From JAFMJV01 sp034436555 (GTDB lineage Bacteria > Chloroflexota > Limnocylindria > Limnocylindrales > CSP1-4): a DNA stretch of 64,000 nt. The stretch covers positions 62,001-126,000 of the forward strand of contig DAOTUU010000061.1 of assembly GCA_034436555.1 (NCBI GenBank), read 5' to 3'. The stretch's first letter is position 1. Every line of letters starts with the position of its first letter. The notes beneath the pieces are model-generated. The model had not been told where the DNA came from, made no database searches, and saw nothing but the letters and a program-made list of their open reading frames with translations. The position numbers and the translations under genes are program-made. Positions 52,831 to 62,756 of the stretch are shown here, one piece after another.

Positions 52831-52867
52831 CGTCCGATCCGGGCCGTCTGCGACGGCTCCACCCCGG

Positions 52868-52873
52868 TACCAT
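52868..52873 (+). promoter_or_regulatory. -10 element of hutH (TACCAT)
   Basis: TACCAT ends exactly 7 nt before ATG 52881; no ribosome-binding site is seen. Confidence 0.55.
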
Positions 52874-52880
52874 CCCGGCG

Positions 52881-54434
52881 ATGACACTCTCGCTCACGGG
52901 ACGAGACCTGACCCCGGCGGACGTGGTGCGGGTCGCCCGCCACGGCGCCCAGGTCACGCTCGCACCCGAGGCGCTCGCGGCGATGCGCGCCAGCCGCGCG
53001 ACCATCGAGGAGCTCGTCGAGCGCGGTGAGGCCGTCTACGGGGTCACCACCGGCTTCGGCGACCTCGCGACGGTGCGCATCGATCCGGCTGACGTGCGCC
53101 GGCTGCAGGAGAACCTCGTCATCAGCCACTCGGTGGGCGTGGGACCGCTGCTGCCGCGTGACACGGTGCGGGCGATGCTGCTGCTGCGCGCGAACACGCT
53201 CGCGCGCGGACAGAGCGGCGCCCGTCCCGTCGTCGTCGAGCGGCTGCTCGACTTCCTGCGCCTGGGCGTCCACCCGTGCGTGCCGGAGCAGGGATCGGTC
53301 GGTGCGTCGGGAGACCTCGCGCCGCTCGCCCATCTCGCGGGCCCACTCCTGGGTCGCGGTCGTGCGGAGGTGGACGGACAGACCCTGGGTGGCGCGGATG
53401 CGCTCTCGAGGGTGGGCCTCGCGCCGCTCAGGCTGGAGGCGAAGGAGGGTCTGGCGCTGCTCAACGGCACGCAGCTGATGACTGCCATCGGCGCGCTGCT
53501 CATCGAGGACGCGGATCGCCTGGTGCGCTCCGCGAGCGTCATCGCCGCCATGTCCGTGGAGGCGCTGCTGGGCACCGATGTCGCGTTCTCCGCCGCCTAC
53601 CATGCGGCCCGCCCCCATCCTGGCCAGCGCCTCGTGGCTGCCGAGCTGCGCGCCCTGCTGGCGGGGTCGGAGCTGCAGCAGGCGCACCACGGTGAGACGC
53701 ACAAGGTCCAGGATCCGTACTCCCTGCGCTGCATCCCGCAGGTCCACGGCGCCTCTCGCGACGCGCTGGGGTATGTGCGCGGGGTGCTCGAGGTGGAGAT
53801 CAATGCGGCGACGGACAACCCGCTCGTGTTCCCGGCGGGATCCGACGCGGATCCACGGGCGCTGGCCACCGGCGGAGGCACCGTCATCTCGGGCGGCAAC
53901 TTCCACGGGCAGCCCGTGGCGATCGCCATGGACTTCGCGTCCATCGCGCTCGCGGAGCTGGGTTCGATCGCGGAGCGACGCATCGCGCTGCTCGTCGACG
54001 GTCGCCTCTCCGGGCTGCCGCCGTTCCTGACGGCGGACGCGGGACTCAACAGCGGCATGATGCTGCTCCAGTACGCGGCCGCATCGCTGGTGTCGGAGAA
54101 CAAGGTGCTGGCACACCCGGCCTCGGTGGACTCGATCCCCACCAGCGCCAACCAGGAGGACCATGTCTCCATGGGGGCGACGTCGGCCCGTCACGCCCGC
54201 GATGTGCTGCACAACGTGGAGCAGGTGCTGGCGCTCGAGCTCCTGTGCGCGGCCCAGGGCCTCGACTTCCGCACTGCCGCCATCGGTCGACCCGGGCCCG
54301 GCGTGGCTCGGGCGCACGCCCTGGTGCGCGAACGGATCGCCCATCTCGCGACCGATCGCGATCCGGGACCGGACATCGCCGCCGCGGTCGATCTGGTGCG
54401 GTCTGGGGTCCTCCAGACGGCGCTCGACGGCTAG
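52881..54434 (+). CDS. hutH: histidine ammonia-lyase
   Basis: This is a 517-residue enzyme that removes ammonia from L-histidine to give urocanate. The Ala142-Ser143-Gly144 triad in GSVGASGDLAPLAHLAG cyclises to the MIO cofactor. Other family motifs are YGVTTGFGDLA, the QDPYSLRCIPQVHGASRDAL region, TDNPLVF, ISGGNFHGQPVAIAMDF, and SIPTSANQEDHVSMG. The longer upstream frame runs through the previous gene and is not real. It is the first gene of the histidine-use set on this strand. Confidence 0.96.
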   Translation: MTLSLTGRDLTPADVVRVARHGAQVTLAPEALAAMRASRATIEELVERGEAVYGVTTGFGDLATVRIDPADVRRLQENLVISHSVGVGPLLPRDTVRAMLLLRANTLARGQSGARPVVVERLLDFLRLGVHPCVPEQGSVGASGDLAPLAHLAGPLLGRGRAEVDGQTLGGADALSRVGLAPLRLEAKEGLALLNGTQLMTAIGALLIEDADRLVRSASVIAAMSVEALLGTDVAFSAAYHAARPHPGQRLVAAELRALLAGSELQQAHHGETHKVQDPYSLRCIPQVHGASRDALGYVRGVLEVEINAATDNPLVFPAGSDADPRALATGGGTVISGGNFHGQPVAIAMDFASIALAELGSIAERRIALLVDGRLSGLPPFLTADAGLNSGMMLLQYAAASLVSENKVLAHPASVDSIPTSANQEDHVSMGATSARHARDVLHNVEQVLALELLCAAQGLDFRTAAIGRPGPGVARAHALVRERIAHLATDRDPGPDIAAAVDLVRSGVLQTALDG

Positions 54435-54471
54435 GACCTTCGCACGGCTGCATCATCGGGAGTTCTGGCGC

Positions 54472-55197
54472 ATGCTGTGCCCACTCATGGTCCCGGCTTC
54501 CCGCCCCGTGCGGATCCTGTTCGCCGTCCTCGCCGTACCCGCGCTCGTGGGCTGCTCGGCGCTGGGTCTGCCGCAGGCACCCGGCATGCCGCTCGTGCCG
54601 CTGACCCAGGCCGCCACGGAGTCGCCCGCCCCGGGCGTCTCCCCGGTCCTCGCATCACAGGGCGTCGTCGCCAGCGTCGACGGCTACTCCCTGGAGGTTC
54701 CGACCGGCTGGACCGCGACCGACCTGTCCATGGAGGATGGTCTGGCGCTCGCTGACCTGCTCGCCACGATCGAACCCACGCTCGGCGCGATCGGCAGGCA
54801 GGGACTGGAGGCGGCCGGTTCGCCGCATCTCAGCCTGGCGGTCGTGGACGGCACCACGGCGACGGCCGGTGGATACGGGCCGGCCGTGGTCGTGGCCACG
54901 CTCCGGACGCGGGGCATGGACAAGGCGACGGCGCGCAATCTCGTGGAGAGCCTGCTCGGCCAGGCCACGCTCCTCGCGGACGTCTCGCACACCGTCGAGG
55001 GCCTGCCCGCAGGCAACGCCCACCGCTACTCGGCGATCGTGTCGGGTGACAGCGGCGTCACGCTCCGGCTCGAGGTCTTCGTGTTCCGCGTCGGCGGCGA
55101 TTCGTTCGTGGTCACGGCCGTGGCACCGGAGGACCGGTTCGCCGGGGTCCAGGCCACGTTCGACGCGATCGTCAGGAGTCTTCGCTTCGGCGTCTGA
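54472..55197 (+). CDS. lipoprotein of unknown function
   Basis: This is a 241-residue protein with a lipoprotein signal: a basic start, hydrophobic core and lipobox (ILFAVLAVPALVGCSALG, Cys about residue 24). A Pro/Ala/Thr linker follows, then a folded domain (GYSLEVPTGWTATDLSMEDG, VEGLPAGNAHRYSAIVSGDS, ending FDAIVRSLRFG) of the kind often seen in membrane-anchored PsbP/DUF1795-like proteins. ATG 54472 has a weak GGGAG; ATG 54487 also works. It sits inside the hut cluster but has no obvious role in it. Confidence 0.75.
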   Translation: MLCPLMVPASRPVRILFAVLAVPALVGCSALGLPQAPGMPLVPLTQAATESPAPGVSPVLASQGVVASVDGYSLEVPTGWTATDLSMEDGLALADLLATIEPTLGAIGRQGLEAAGSPHLSLAVVDGTTATAGGYGPAVVVATLRTRGMDKATARNLVESLLGQATLLADVSHTVEGLPAGNAHRYSAIVSGDSGVTLRLEVFVFRVGGDSFVVTAVAPEDRFAGVQATFDAIVRSLRFGV

Positions 55198-55203
55198 GGT
55201 CGA

Positions 55204-55209
55204 TAGACT
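55204..55209 (+). promoter_or_regulatory. -10 element of a leaderless gene (TAGACT)
   Basis: TAGACT ends 7 nt before GTG 55217 with no ribosome-binding site. Confidence 0.5.
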
Positions 55210-55216
55210 TCGCGGA

Positions 55217-56020
55217 GTGGCCGGGTTGCGCATCCTCGACATCGCGGACGAAGCTGACTTCCGGCGCATCCCTGCGTGTGCGGACCCGCGGTTCGATCAC
55301 CGGACGTGCGACCACTGGGAGGATGCCGATCGCGGCAGTCGGAGCGCTCGCGCCACCTGGCTGGAGGTTCCGGCCGCCGCCGCGCCGCCACCCCCGCGCC
55401 GCCCATCCTCGGACAACCCGTTCGCTCCACCGCCGCGGGATGACACCTGGAACCCGTTCGCCGGTGGCGGCCGCGGCGGGGTAGCCACGGCCGTCCCCCT
55501 CGACCCGTTCGCCGACGGGGCTGACGATGGCGGCGAGGGGGTCCCGCCGGACAACCCCTTCGCGCCGACGGACCGGGTGGAGCGGGGCCGAACCGTCGGC
55601 GTCCCACGCAAGCTCGCCCTCCTGGACCGCGGGCGAGGCGTGTTCGGGTCCTACGCGAAGGTGATGCTGGACGGCGAGCGCGCGACCGCCTTCGCCCAGT
55701 TCGGTCCGCTGAGCGCCTACCCTCGCGCCTCGCGCATCCGGGAGCTCTACCCGCAGCTGCCGGGAGCGCCGCTGCCCGCCGTGATCACCTGCATCGCCAC
55801 GACCGCGGAGGCGCGTCACCTCGGGCATGCCAGACGCCTGGTGGAGGCGATCGCGGTCGATCTGGGAGCGCGCGGCTTCGCGGCGATCGAGACCTATCCT
55901 GACCGGACCCAGTCCCCGGACGCCACGAGCTCCGCCAGCCCGGGGTTCTGGGAGGCGTGTGGCTTCACGCTTGTCATCGACGACGCCCGGTATCCCGTGA
56001 TGCGCCGGGAACTGGACTGA
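55217..56020 (+). CDS. GNAT-family acetyltransferase-like protein with NPFA repeats
   Basis: This is a 267-residue protein. The start (GLRILDIADEADFRRIPACA, then FDHRTCDHWED) holds a paired-Cys region. Residues 48-130 are Pro/Gly-rich with four spaced motifs: DNPFAP, WNPFAG, LDPFAD and DNPFAP. The GNAT part follows (VITCIATTAEARHLGHARRL, then SPGFWEACGFTLVIDDARYP). GTG 55217 is fixed by a leaderless promoter; the frame upstream overlaps the lipoprotein gene and is not real. It ends 15 nt before hutU, so the two are probably one unit. Confidence 0.75.
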   Translation: MAGLRILDIADEADFRRIPACADPRFDHRTCDHWEDADRGSRSARATWLEVPAAAAPPPPRRPSSDNPFAPPPRDDTWNPFAGGGRGGVATAVPLDPFADGADDGGEGVPPDNPFAPTDRVERGRTVGVPRKLALLDRGRGVFGSYAKVMLDGERATAFAQFGPLSAYPRASRIRELYPQLPGAPLPAVITCIATTAEARHLGHARRLVEAIAVDLGARGFAAIETYPDRTQSPDATSSASPGFWEACGFTLVIDDARYPVMRRELD

Positions 56021-56035
56021 CAGGAGGACCCGTCC

Positions 56036-57709
<1,674 letters not shown>

Positions 57710-57889
57710 CCGTCCTGCGGTGCCAAGGGTGGAGCTGCCCGAGCCGGTCTCCGGCGCGGGCGTCTCGACGGCACCGGGCTGGGGCATCACGCGCAGCTGG
57801 CACACCGGCGACAGCAGCGCCGGCGCGTTCCTCGACCGTCCGCACGGTCATGACGCACCTCCCTCCGGCCCGACCGCGCGGCCAGGGCG

Positions 57890-58378
57890 TCACTCCGTGG
57901 AGATGAGCACACCGGATCCGCTCGCGTCGCGCACGTCCACGATCGTCCCCACCTCGCCGTCACGCAGCGCCTGCCGGAGACGCGCCACCTGGGCGTCCGC
58001 GAGTCCCGGGATCACGCTCCCGGCCAGGCTCGCCAGGCTCATCGGCACCCGCAGGTTGACCACGCTCCGCCCGCCGTCGGTCACCTGGATGCGGATGGCG
58101 CGCGTCGCCGCGATGCCTGCGGTCTGCCGCACCGCGGATGGGTGCGCGGCGGGCGGAGTCGGGGCGTGCGGCGCCTCCATGGTGCCCACCGTGTCCGTCG
58201 TATCCGGCCCGCGGGTCCAGGCGCGCGTGCCGGAGGCCGCGCCTGCGTGACCGGGGTCACCGTGGTCCGCTTCGGCGCCGTGGGCGGCCACCGATGCCGC
58301 CACGAGCGGCTCCGCCTCCTCCGGGGTCAGGGACCCTGACGCCACGCGCGCCAGGATCTCGTCCAGGTCGTCACTCAT
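57890..58378 (-). CDS. SHOCT-like domain protein of the DUF2089/DUF4097 operon
   Basis: This is a 162-residue protein. The start (LDEILARVASGSLTPEEAEPLV) is a SHOCT-like oligomerisation motif; a long Pro/Ala/His linker follows. The C-terminal half (RAIRIQVTDGGRSVVNLRVPMSLASLAGSVIPG, then LRDGEVGTIVDVRDASGSGVLI) matches small proteins usually encoded beside DUF4097/YvlB genes. It overlaps the DUF4097 stop by ATGA. The function is unknown. Confidence 0.75.
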   Translation of the reverse strand: MSDDLDEILARVASGSLTPEEAEPLVAASVAAHGAEADHGDPGHAGAASGTRAWTRGPDTTDTVGTMEAPHAPTPPAAHPSAVRQTAGIAATRAIRIQVTDGGRSVVNLRVPMSLASLAGSVIPGLADAQVARLRQALRDGEVGTIVDVRDASGSGVLISTE

Positions 58379-59544
58379 CCGATGGCCTCCAGCCTGCGTG
58401 TCGCCTCCTCGATGTCGATCGCGCCGGCCTCCAGCTGGCGCAGGATCGCCAACTGCTGCGCCGCGGCCCGCGTCACCGCTGGATCGGGGGCCCCGGTGCC
58501 GGTCGATGGTGCCGCCGGCGCCGGCGCAGGGGCGACGCGGGGAGTCGGTGGCTCCGGCCGGTCGGGCGGACGCGGTGGATCCGTCTGCCCCATGCTGATG
58601 TCGGTGAGCGTCACCCTCGTGATGTCCCGGGTCAGGCTGGCGCCGAGTGCGGCCATGTCCCGTCCGAACGACGCGAGGTCACCCGCGAGACCGGTTGACT
58701 CCATCGCCTGCGATCGCCCTGACCCGCCGCTGGGGCCACCGACCAGCACGTCTCCCGACACGGTTCGGGCCCGGATCCCCACGGCGCCATCTCCCACGAT
58801 GAACACCGACCGCCCGCCTCGCGTCTCGCGGCGACTGGCGAGGTCACTGCGGACGCTGCCCGACAGGCTCTGCATCTCGACGCTGACACCGCTGGGCGTG
58901 CTCAGCTGCAGGTCGCCGGACACCGACTCGAACGTGTGACCCCCATCACGCCCGAGCGGCCCCCGGACCACGACATCACCGCTGACCGACCGCGCCGAGA
59001 ACGCCTGGATCAGCTCCGCGTCCACGACGATGTCGCCCGAGGTGGTCGTGGCGGCGACCCACAGGACATCGCCCGCGACCGAGATGTCGCCCGACACGGT
59101 GGTCAGCCGGAGGCGACCGCCCGTGTCGGTCAGGCGCAGGTCACCGCTGACCACGCGCACGTCCTGGTCTCCTCGCAGGCCGCGCAGCTCGCCGTCCGCA
59201 GACGCCGCCTGGAGCGAGACGATCGCCCCGCGCGGGACGCGCACGTCGTAGGTGACGTCCGGCCGCCATGCGCCGATGCGTCGCACCAGTCCCGCCAGGA
59301 ACCCACCGCCGCCCGGATCCCGCGTGGCCACCGACAGCGCACCGGCCTCGCGCACGACGTCCACGACGCCGTCTGCCTCCGCATCGGCACCCAGGGTGAC
59401 GCCAGCGGGCGCGTGATACCGGGCGCGCACCTCCGCGGTGTCCCCATCGACGCCGTCGATGCGCAGGAACCCGCTTGGACACGAGAGTCGGAACCGGCCC
59501 GCCGCCCCGATCGGATGGCTGATGAACAGCTCGCGTTCGGACAT
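58375..59544 (-). CDS. DUF4097-family beta-helix-like protein with C-terminal SHOCT-like motif
   Basis: This is a 389-residue protein. Residues 60-280 consist of repeating short strands with the hallmark xVSGDxxV/L (VRVVSGDLRL, TTVSGDISV, TTSGDIVVD, RSVSGDVVVRG, ESVSGDLQL, RTVSGDVLVGG), the DUF4097 pattern thought to form a beta-solenoid. A Pro-rich linker leads to a C-terminal SHOCT-like motif (AILRQLEAGAIDIEEATRRLE). No signal peptide or membrane helix is visible. Start ATG 59544 overlaps the DUF2089 stop (TGATG). Confidence 0.82.
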   Translation of the reverse strand: MSERELFISHPIGAAGRFRLSCPSGFLRIDGVDGDTAEVRARYHAPAGVTLGADAEADGVVDVVREAGALSVATRDPGGGGFLAGLVRRIGAWRPDVTYDVRVPRGAIVSLQAASADGELRGLRGDQDVRVVSGDLRLTDTGGRLRLTTVSGDISVAGDVLWVAATTTSGDIVVDAELIQAFSARSVSGDVVVRGPLGRDGGHTFESVSGDLQLSTPSGVSVEMQSLSGSVRSDLASRRETRGGRSVFIVGDGAVGIRARTVSGDVLVGGPSGGSGRSQAMESTGLAGDLASFGRDMAALGASLTRDITRVTLTDISMGQTDPPRPPDRPEPPTPRVAPAPAPAAPSTGTGAPDPAVTRAAAQQLAILRQLEAGAIDIEEATRRLEAIG

Positions 59545-60050
59545 CAGCGGGGTGCCTCCGGATTGCCCAGCGCCCTCAGGATGGCCCCGGCGTCCTCGGG
59601 CGAGAGCTCCTTGCGCGCCAGCCGCTCCAGCACCCGCCGACGCTCGGCGGCGAGGTACCCGGGGTCCGAGGCGGTCATGTCGACGTCGGGGGTCGTCCCC
59701 GACTGTGCGCCCGCCCCCGCCGGTTCGCCCGTCCCAGGTGCCCCTGCGCCCGACGGTGCGCCCGCCCCGATCCCATCGGCCAGGCCGAGGGCCCTCACGA
59801 GGGCATCCACGCGATTGCGCACGGTGGGATACGAGATGCCCAGCTCCCGCTCCATGTCCCGGAGGTTCCCGCGCGACCGGAGGAAGCTCTCCAGGAGCGC
59901 GAGCTGGTCCCGGTCCAGGCGACCGAACCTGCCGACACCGAATCGACCCTCGAGCGTGGTGCCGCATTCGGCGCAGTGGAGCCGCGTCACGGCCAGCTCA
60001 CCGGCACACACGGGGCAGGTGGCGATCACGTCGTGAGTGGCGGGAGCCAT
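59544..60050 (-). CDS. DUF2089-family zinc-ribbon HTH regulator
   Basis: This is a 168-residue protein. Residues 8-30 form a zinc ribbon (ATCPVCAGELAVTRLHCAECG), residues 40-85 a helix-turn-helix (LALLESFLRSRGNLRDMERE, then LGISYPTVRNRVDALVRAL). After a Gly/Ala/Pro linker the C-terminus carries a SHOCT-like piece (VLERLARKELSPEDAGAILRALG). It probably regulates this operon. Stop and start overlap with the DUF4097 gene; a 44-codon micro-ORF ends 3 nt before its ATG. Confidence 0.85.
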   Translation of the reverse strand: MAPATHDVIATCPVCAGELAVTRLHCAECGTTLEGRFGVGRFGRLDRDQLALLESFLRSRGNLRDMERELGISYPTVRNRVDALVRALGLADGIGAGAPSGAGAPGTGEPAGAGAQSGTTPDVDMTASDPGYLAAERRRVLERLARKELSPEDAGAILRALGNPEAPR

Positions 60051-60053
60051 GCT

Positions 60054-60188
60054 CTAGCGCTCGCCTCGACGGACCGTTCGGACGGGGCGGCGAGTCTCCT
60101 CGCGCCAGCGCGCATCACCCGGGCGGGACGGATCACGCCTGCCGAGCGCGATCGCCTCACGCGGGGGAAGCCAGCGGTGGTCGATCAT
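60054..60188 (-). CDS. 44-residue basic micro-ORF leading the DUF2089 operon
   Basis: ATG 60188 has CAGGAG 7 nt upstream and lies about 35 nt after the predicted transcription start. The peptide begins MIDHRWLPPREAIALGRRDP and is rich in Arg and Pro. Its stop is 3 nt before the DUF2089 ATG, so ribosomes finishing here would load onto DUF2089. It may be a leader peptide or a small protein; I do not recognise it. Confidence 0.5.
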   Translation of the reverse strand: MIDHRWLPPREAIALGRRDPSRPGDARWREETRRPVRTVRRGER

Positions 60189-60228
60189 CGGTGTCTCCTG
60201 GAACTGGGTGGCCTCAGTGGCATTCAAT

Positions 60229-60282
60229 AACATAGAGCAGGGCTTCATAGATGTCAAGGTCGCCTTTCGAAAAGTGAAGGCG
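60229..60282 (-). promoter_or_regulatory. canonical promoter of the DUF2089 operon with adjacent inverted repeat
   Basis: On the minus strand TTGACA (60257-60252) and TATGTT (60234-60229) are 17 nt apart. Just upstream of the -35 is the inverted repeat CGCCTT-N10-AAGGCG (60261-60282), a possible operator. The region is clearly richer in A and T than its surroundings, as expected of a strong promoter. Confidence 0.7.
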
Positions 60283-60412
60283 GATATCTCATGCGTGTGA
60301 GCGCCTCATCGGAGCCAGTCTCCGACGTGATGAAGCTGAGCGGGGTCGTCGTGGGGGACGTCACGCGTGCGTCGGCGGCTGGCCGGGGTGCGATCGCGCT
60401 CCCCCGGGCCCG

Positions 60413-60418
60413 TACACT
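60413..60418 (+). promoter_or_regulatory. -10 element of ftcD (TACACT)
   Basis: TACACT ends 6 nt before ATG 60425 with no ribosome-binding site, so ftcD and hutI would be read from a leaderless mRNA. Confidence 0.5.
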
Positions 60419-60424
60419 GGACCC

Positions 60425-61384
60425 ATGAGCCGACTCATCGAGTGCGTCCCGAACGTGAGTGAGGGGCGCCGCACCGACGTCGTGGATGCCATCGCGGCCG
60501 CCGTGACCGGTTCGCCGGGCGCCCATCTCCTGGACCGGACGTCAGACACCGATCACAACCGCAGCGTGCTCACGTTCGCCGGGACGGAGGACGCCGTCGC
60601 GATGGCCATGGAGGCGGCGCTCGCGGCATCCATCGCGCGCATCGACATGACGCGCCACCAGGGCCGACATCCCCGCCTCGGCGCCGTGGACGTCATCCCG
60701 TTCGTGCCCCTGGGTGACACGACCATGGACGACTGCGTGGCGCTGGCCCACCGGTTCGGGACCCACGTCGCGGACCACCTCGACCTGCCGGTCTACTTCT
60801 ATGCGGCAGCCGCCACGCGGCCCGAGCGTCGCGTCCTGGCGGACATCCGCCGACCCCAGTTCGAGGGCCTCGGGGCGATGATGGCGGCTCCTGGCGGCGA
60901 GCCAGACCGGGGTCCGCCGACCCCACACCCCACGGCGGGCGCGGTCGTCATCGGCGCGAGACCCTTCCTGGTCGCCTGGAACATCAACCTGGAATCGCAG
61001 GACGTCGCGCTCGCGAGGCGCATCGCGGGCGCCGTGCGCGAGCGCGACGGAGGCCTGCCGCGCGTCCAGGCGCTGGGGCTGGCGCTTGATGAGCTGGGCG
61101 TCGCGCAGGTCTCGATGAACCTGCTGGACACCTCGGTCACGCCGATGTGGCGGGTCTGGGAGGAGGTCGAGCGACTGGCAGCGGCGGAGGGTGTGGCGCT
61201 TCGGGAGTCGGAGCTCATCGGACTGGCGCCGCAGGCGGCGATCCTGGCTGTCGCGGATCATGCCGGTGTGCCCGCCGGACCATCGCTCGAGGAGCGTCTG
61301 ACGGCCGGTGCCCGCGCCCTGCGGATCCGCGGCTTCACGCCCGACATGGCCCTCGAGCTGCGGCTGACCCGGACCGCCGGCTGA
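60425..61384 (+). CDS. ftcD: glutamate formiminotransferase (monofunctional)
   Basis: This is a 319-residue enzyme that moves the formimino group from N-formiminoglutamate to THF, giving glutamate. The start LIECVPNVSEGRRTDVVDAI, RTSDTDHNRSVLTFAG, HQGRHPRLGAVDVIPFVPLG and VQVSMNLLD motifs belong to the formiminotransferase N and C subdomains. The cyclodeaminase domain of the animal enzyme is missing; that activity is encoded separately by fchA at 49346. Its stop overlaps the hutI start (TGATG). Confidence 0.95.
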   Translation: MSRLIECVPNVSEGRRTDVVDAIAAAVTGSPGAHLLDRTSDTDHNRSVLTFAGTEDAVAMAMEAALAASIARIDMTRHQGRHPRLGAVDVIPFVPLGDTTMDDCVALAHRFGTHVADHLDLPVYFYAAAATRPERRVLADIRRPQFEGLGAMMAAPGGEPDRGPPTPHPTAGAVVIGARPFLVAWNINLESQDVALARRIAGAVRERDGGLPRVQALGLALDELGVAQVSMNLLDTSVTPMWRVWEEVERLAAAEGVALRESELIGLAPQAAILAVADHAGVPAGPSLEERLTAGARALRIRGFTPDMALELRLTRTAG

Positions 61385-62709
61385 TGGTCGAGGCGCTCGT
61401 CCTGCGCAACGCCCGCGCCATCGCGACCCTCGCGGGTGGCCTGCGGCGCGGCGCCGCCCAGGCGGACGCGGCGGTCCTCGTCCGGGAGGACGCCTCCCTG
61501 GGCGTGGCCGTCGTGGAGGGGCGGATCGTGGCCGTGGGTGGGCTGGAGGAGGTCGAACGGACCCTCGCCGGGCAGGGTGTGGACCCGTCCGCCGTCCCCG
61601 CCATCGATGTCGCCGGAGGCCTGCTGACCCCGGGCCTCGTCGACCCCCACACCCACCTGCTGTTCGGTGGCACGCGCGAGATGGAGCTGCAGCTTCGGCA
61701 GCGCGGTGCGTCGTATCTGGAGATCCTCGCGGCCGGGGGCGGGATCCTGTCCACGGTGGACCACACCCGCGCCGCGAGCGTGGAGGAGCTCCTCGCCCAC
61801 GGTCGGCGCTGGTTGGACGAGATGCTGACGCACGGGGTCACGACCGCGGAGGTGAAGACCGGCTACGGTCTGGATCTCGCCACGGAGCTGCGCTGTCTGG
61901 AGGTGTACGGCGCGCTGGACCGGGAGGGACCGGTGGAGCTCGTGCCCACCTACCTCGGCGCACACGCCGTGCCACGGGAGCTGCGGGACCGGCCGGACGC
62001 GGTCGACGCCCATGTGCGGGACATCGTGACGAGCCATCTGCCGCGCGTCGCGGAGCAGGGGATCGCACGCTTCTGCGACGTGTTCTGCGAGCAGGGCGTG
62101 TTCGATGCGGACCAGTCGCGACGGGTGCTCCAGGCGGGTGCCGCGCACGGGCTCGCCCCGCGCCTCCACGCGGACGAGATCCATGATTCGCTGGGCGCCG
62201 CGCTCGCAGCCGAGCTGCACGCCACCTCCGCGGACCATCTCGCGGCCATCTCGGCGGATGGGATCGAGGCGCTGGGCCGTGCCGCGGACGCCGGGACCCC
62301 CGTCGTGGCCACGCTGCTGCCGGCCACGACGCTCTACCTGATGGCCGATCACTACGCGCCGGCGCGCGGCCTCATCGAGCGCGGCGTGCCGGTGGCCATC
62401 GGCACCGACTTCAATCCCGGCACCTCGCCCACGCCGAACCTGCAGCTGGTGCTCAGCCTGGCATGCCTCCAGCTGCGCCTGACGCCGACGGAGGCGCTCG
62501 TCGCGGCGACGGCGAACAGCGCCCGGGCGGTGGGCCTGGGCGACACGCACGGGACGCTCGAGGTTGGTCGCCAGGCGGACATCGTGGCGTGGCGGACGCC
62601 GAGCGTCGACCAACTGCCCACCTGGCTGGGCGCGGACCTCGTTCGGAGCGTCGTGAAGCGCGGCCGGATCGTGGCCGGCGAGGGCGTGACCGCGCGGGTT
62701 CGGACCTGA
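61384..62709 (+). CDS. hutI: imidazolonepropionase
   Basis: This is a 441-residue amidohydrolase that opens the imidazolone ring to N-formiminoglutamate. Motifs: LTPGLVDPHTHLLFGGTREMEL (metal-binding HxH and substrate Arg), TTAEVKTGYGLDL, LVPTYLGAHAVP, RLHADEIHDSLG, SADHLAAIS, and AIGTDFNPGTSPTPNLQ with the metal Asp. ATG 61384 overlaps the ftcD stop; the longer frame upstream is not real. The N-terminus has an insertion (GGLRRGAAQADAAVL) compared with typical enzymes. Confidence 0.95.
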   Translation: MVEALVLRNARAIATLAGGLRRGAAQADAAVLVREDASLGVAVVEGRIVAVGGLEEVERTLAGQGVDPSAVPAIDVAGGLLTPGLVDPHTHLLFGGTREMELQLRQRGASYLEILAAGGGILSTVDHTRAASVEELLAHGRRWLDEMLTHGVTTAEVKTGYGLDLATELRCLEVYGALDREGPVELVPTYLGAHAVPRELRDRPDAVDAHVRDIVTSHLPRVAEQGIARFCDVFCEQGVFDADQSRRVLQAGAAHGLAPRLHADEIHDSLGAALAAELHATSADHLAAISADGIEALGRAADAGTPVVATLLPATTLYLMADHYAPARGLIERGVPVAIGTDFNPGTSPTPNLQLVLSLACLQLRLTPTEALVAATANSARAVGLGDTHGTLEVGRQADIVAWRTPSVDQLPTWLGADLVRSVVKRGRIVAGEGVTARVRT

Positions 62710-62713
62710 ACCT

Positions 62714-62756
62714 GACCCAGGCCCGACCCAGGCCCGACCCGGGCCCGACCTAGGCC
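62714..62756. repeat. four imperfect tandem copies of an 11-bp unit
   Basis: GACCCAGGCCC is repeated about four times between the convergent hutI and metallo-hydrolase-like genes; the last unit includes the stop codon of the latter. Confidence 0.7.

Noticed and set aside
57710..57889. Short frames in the gap after hutU considered as small genes
   Set aside because: They lack ribosome-binding sites and leaderless promoters, and their sequence is Arg/Ala/Pro noise continuing antisense to hutU.
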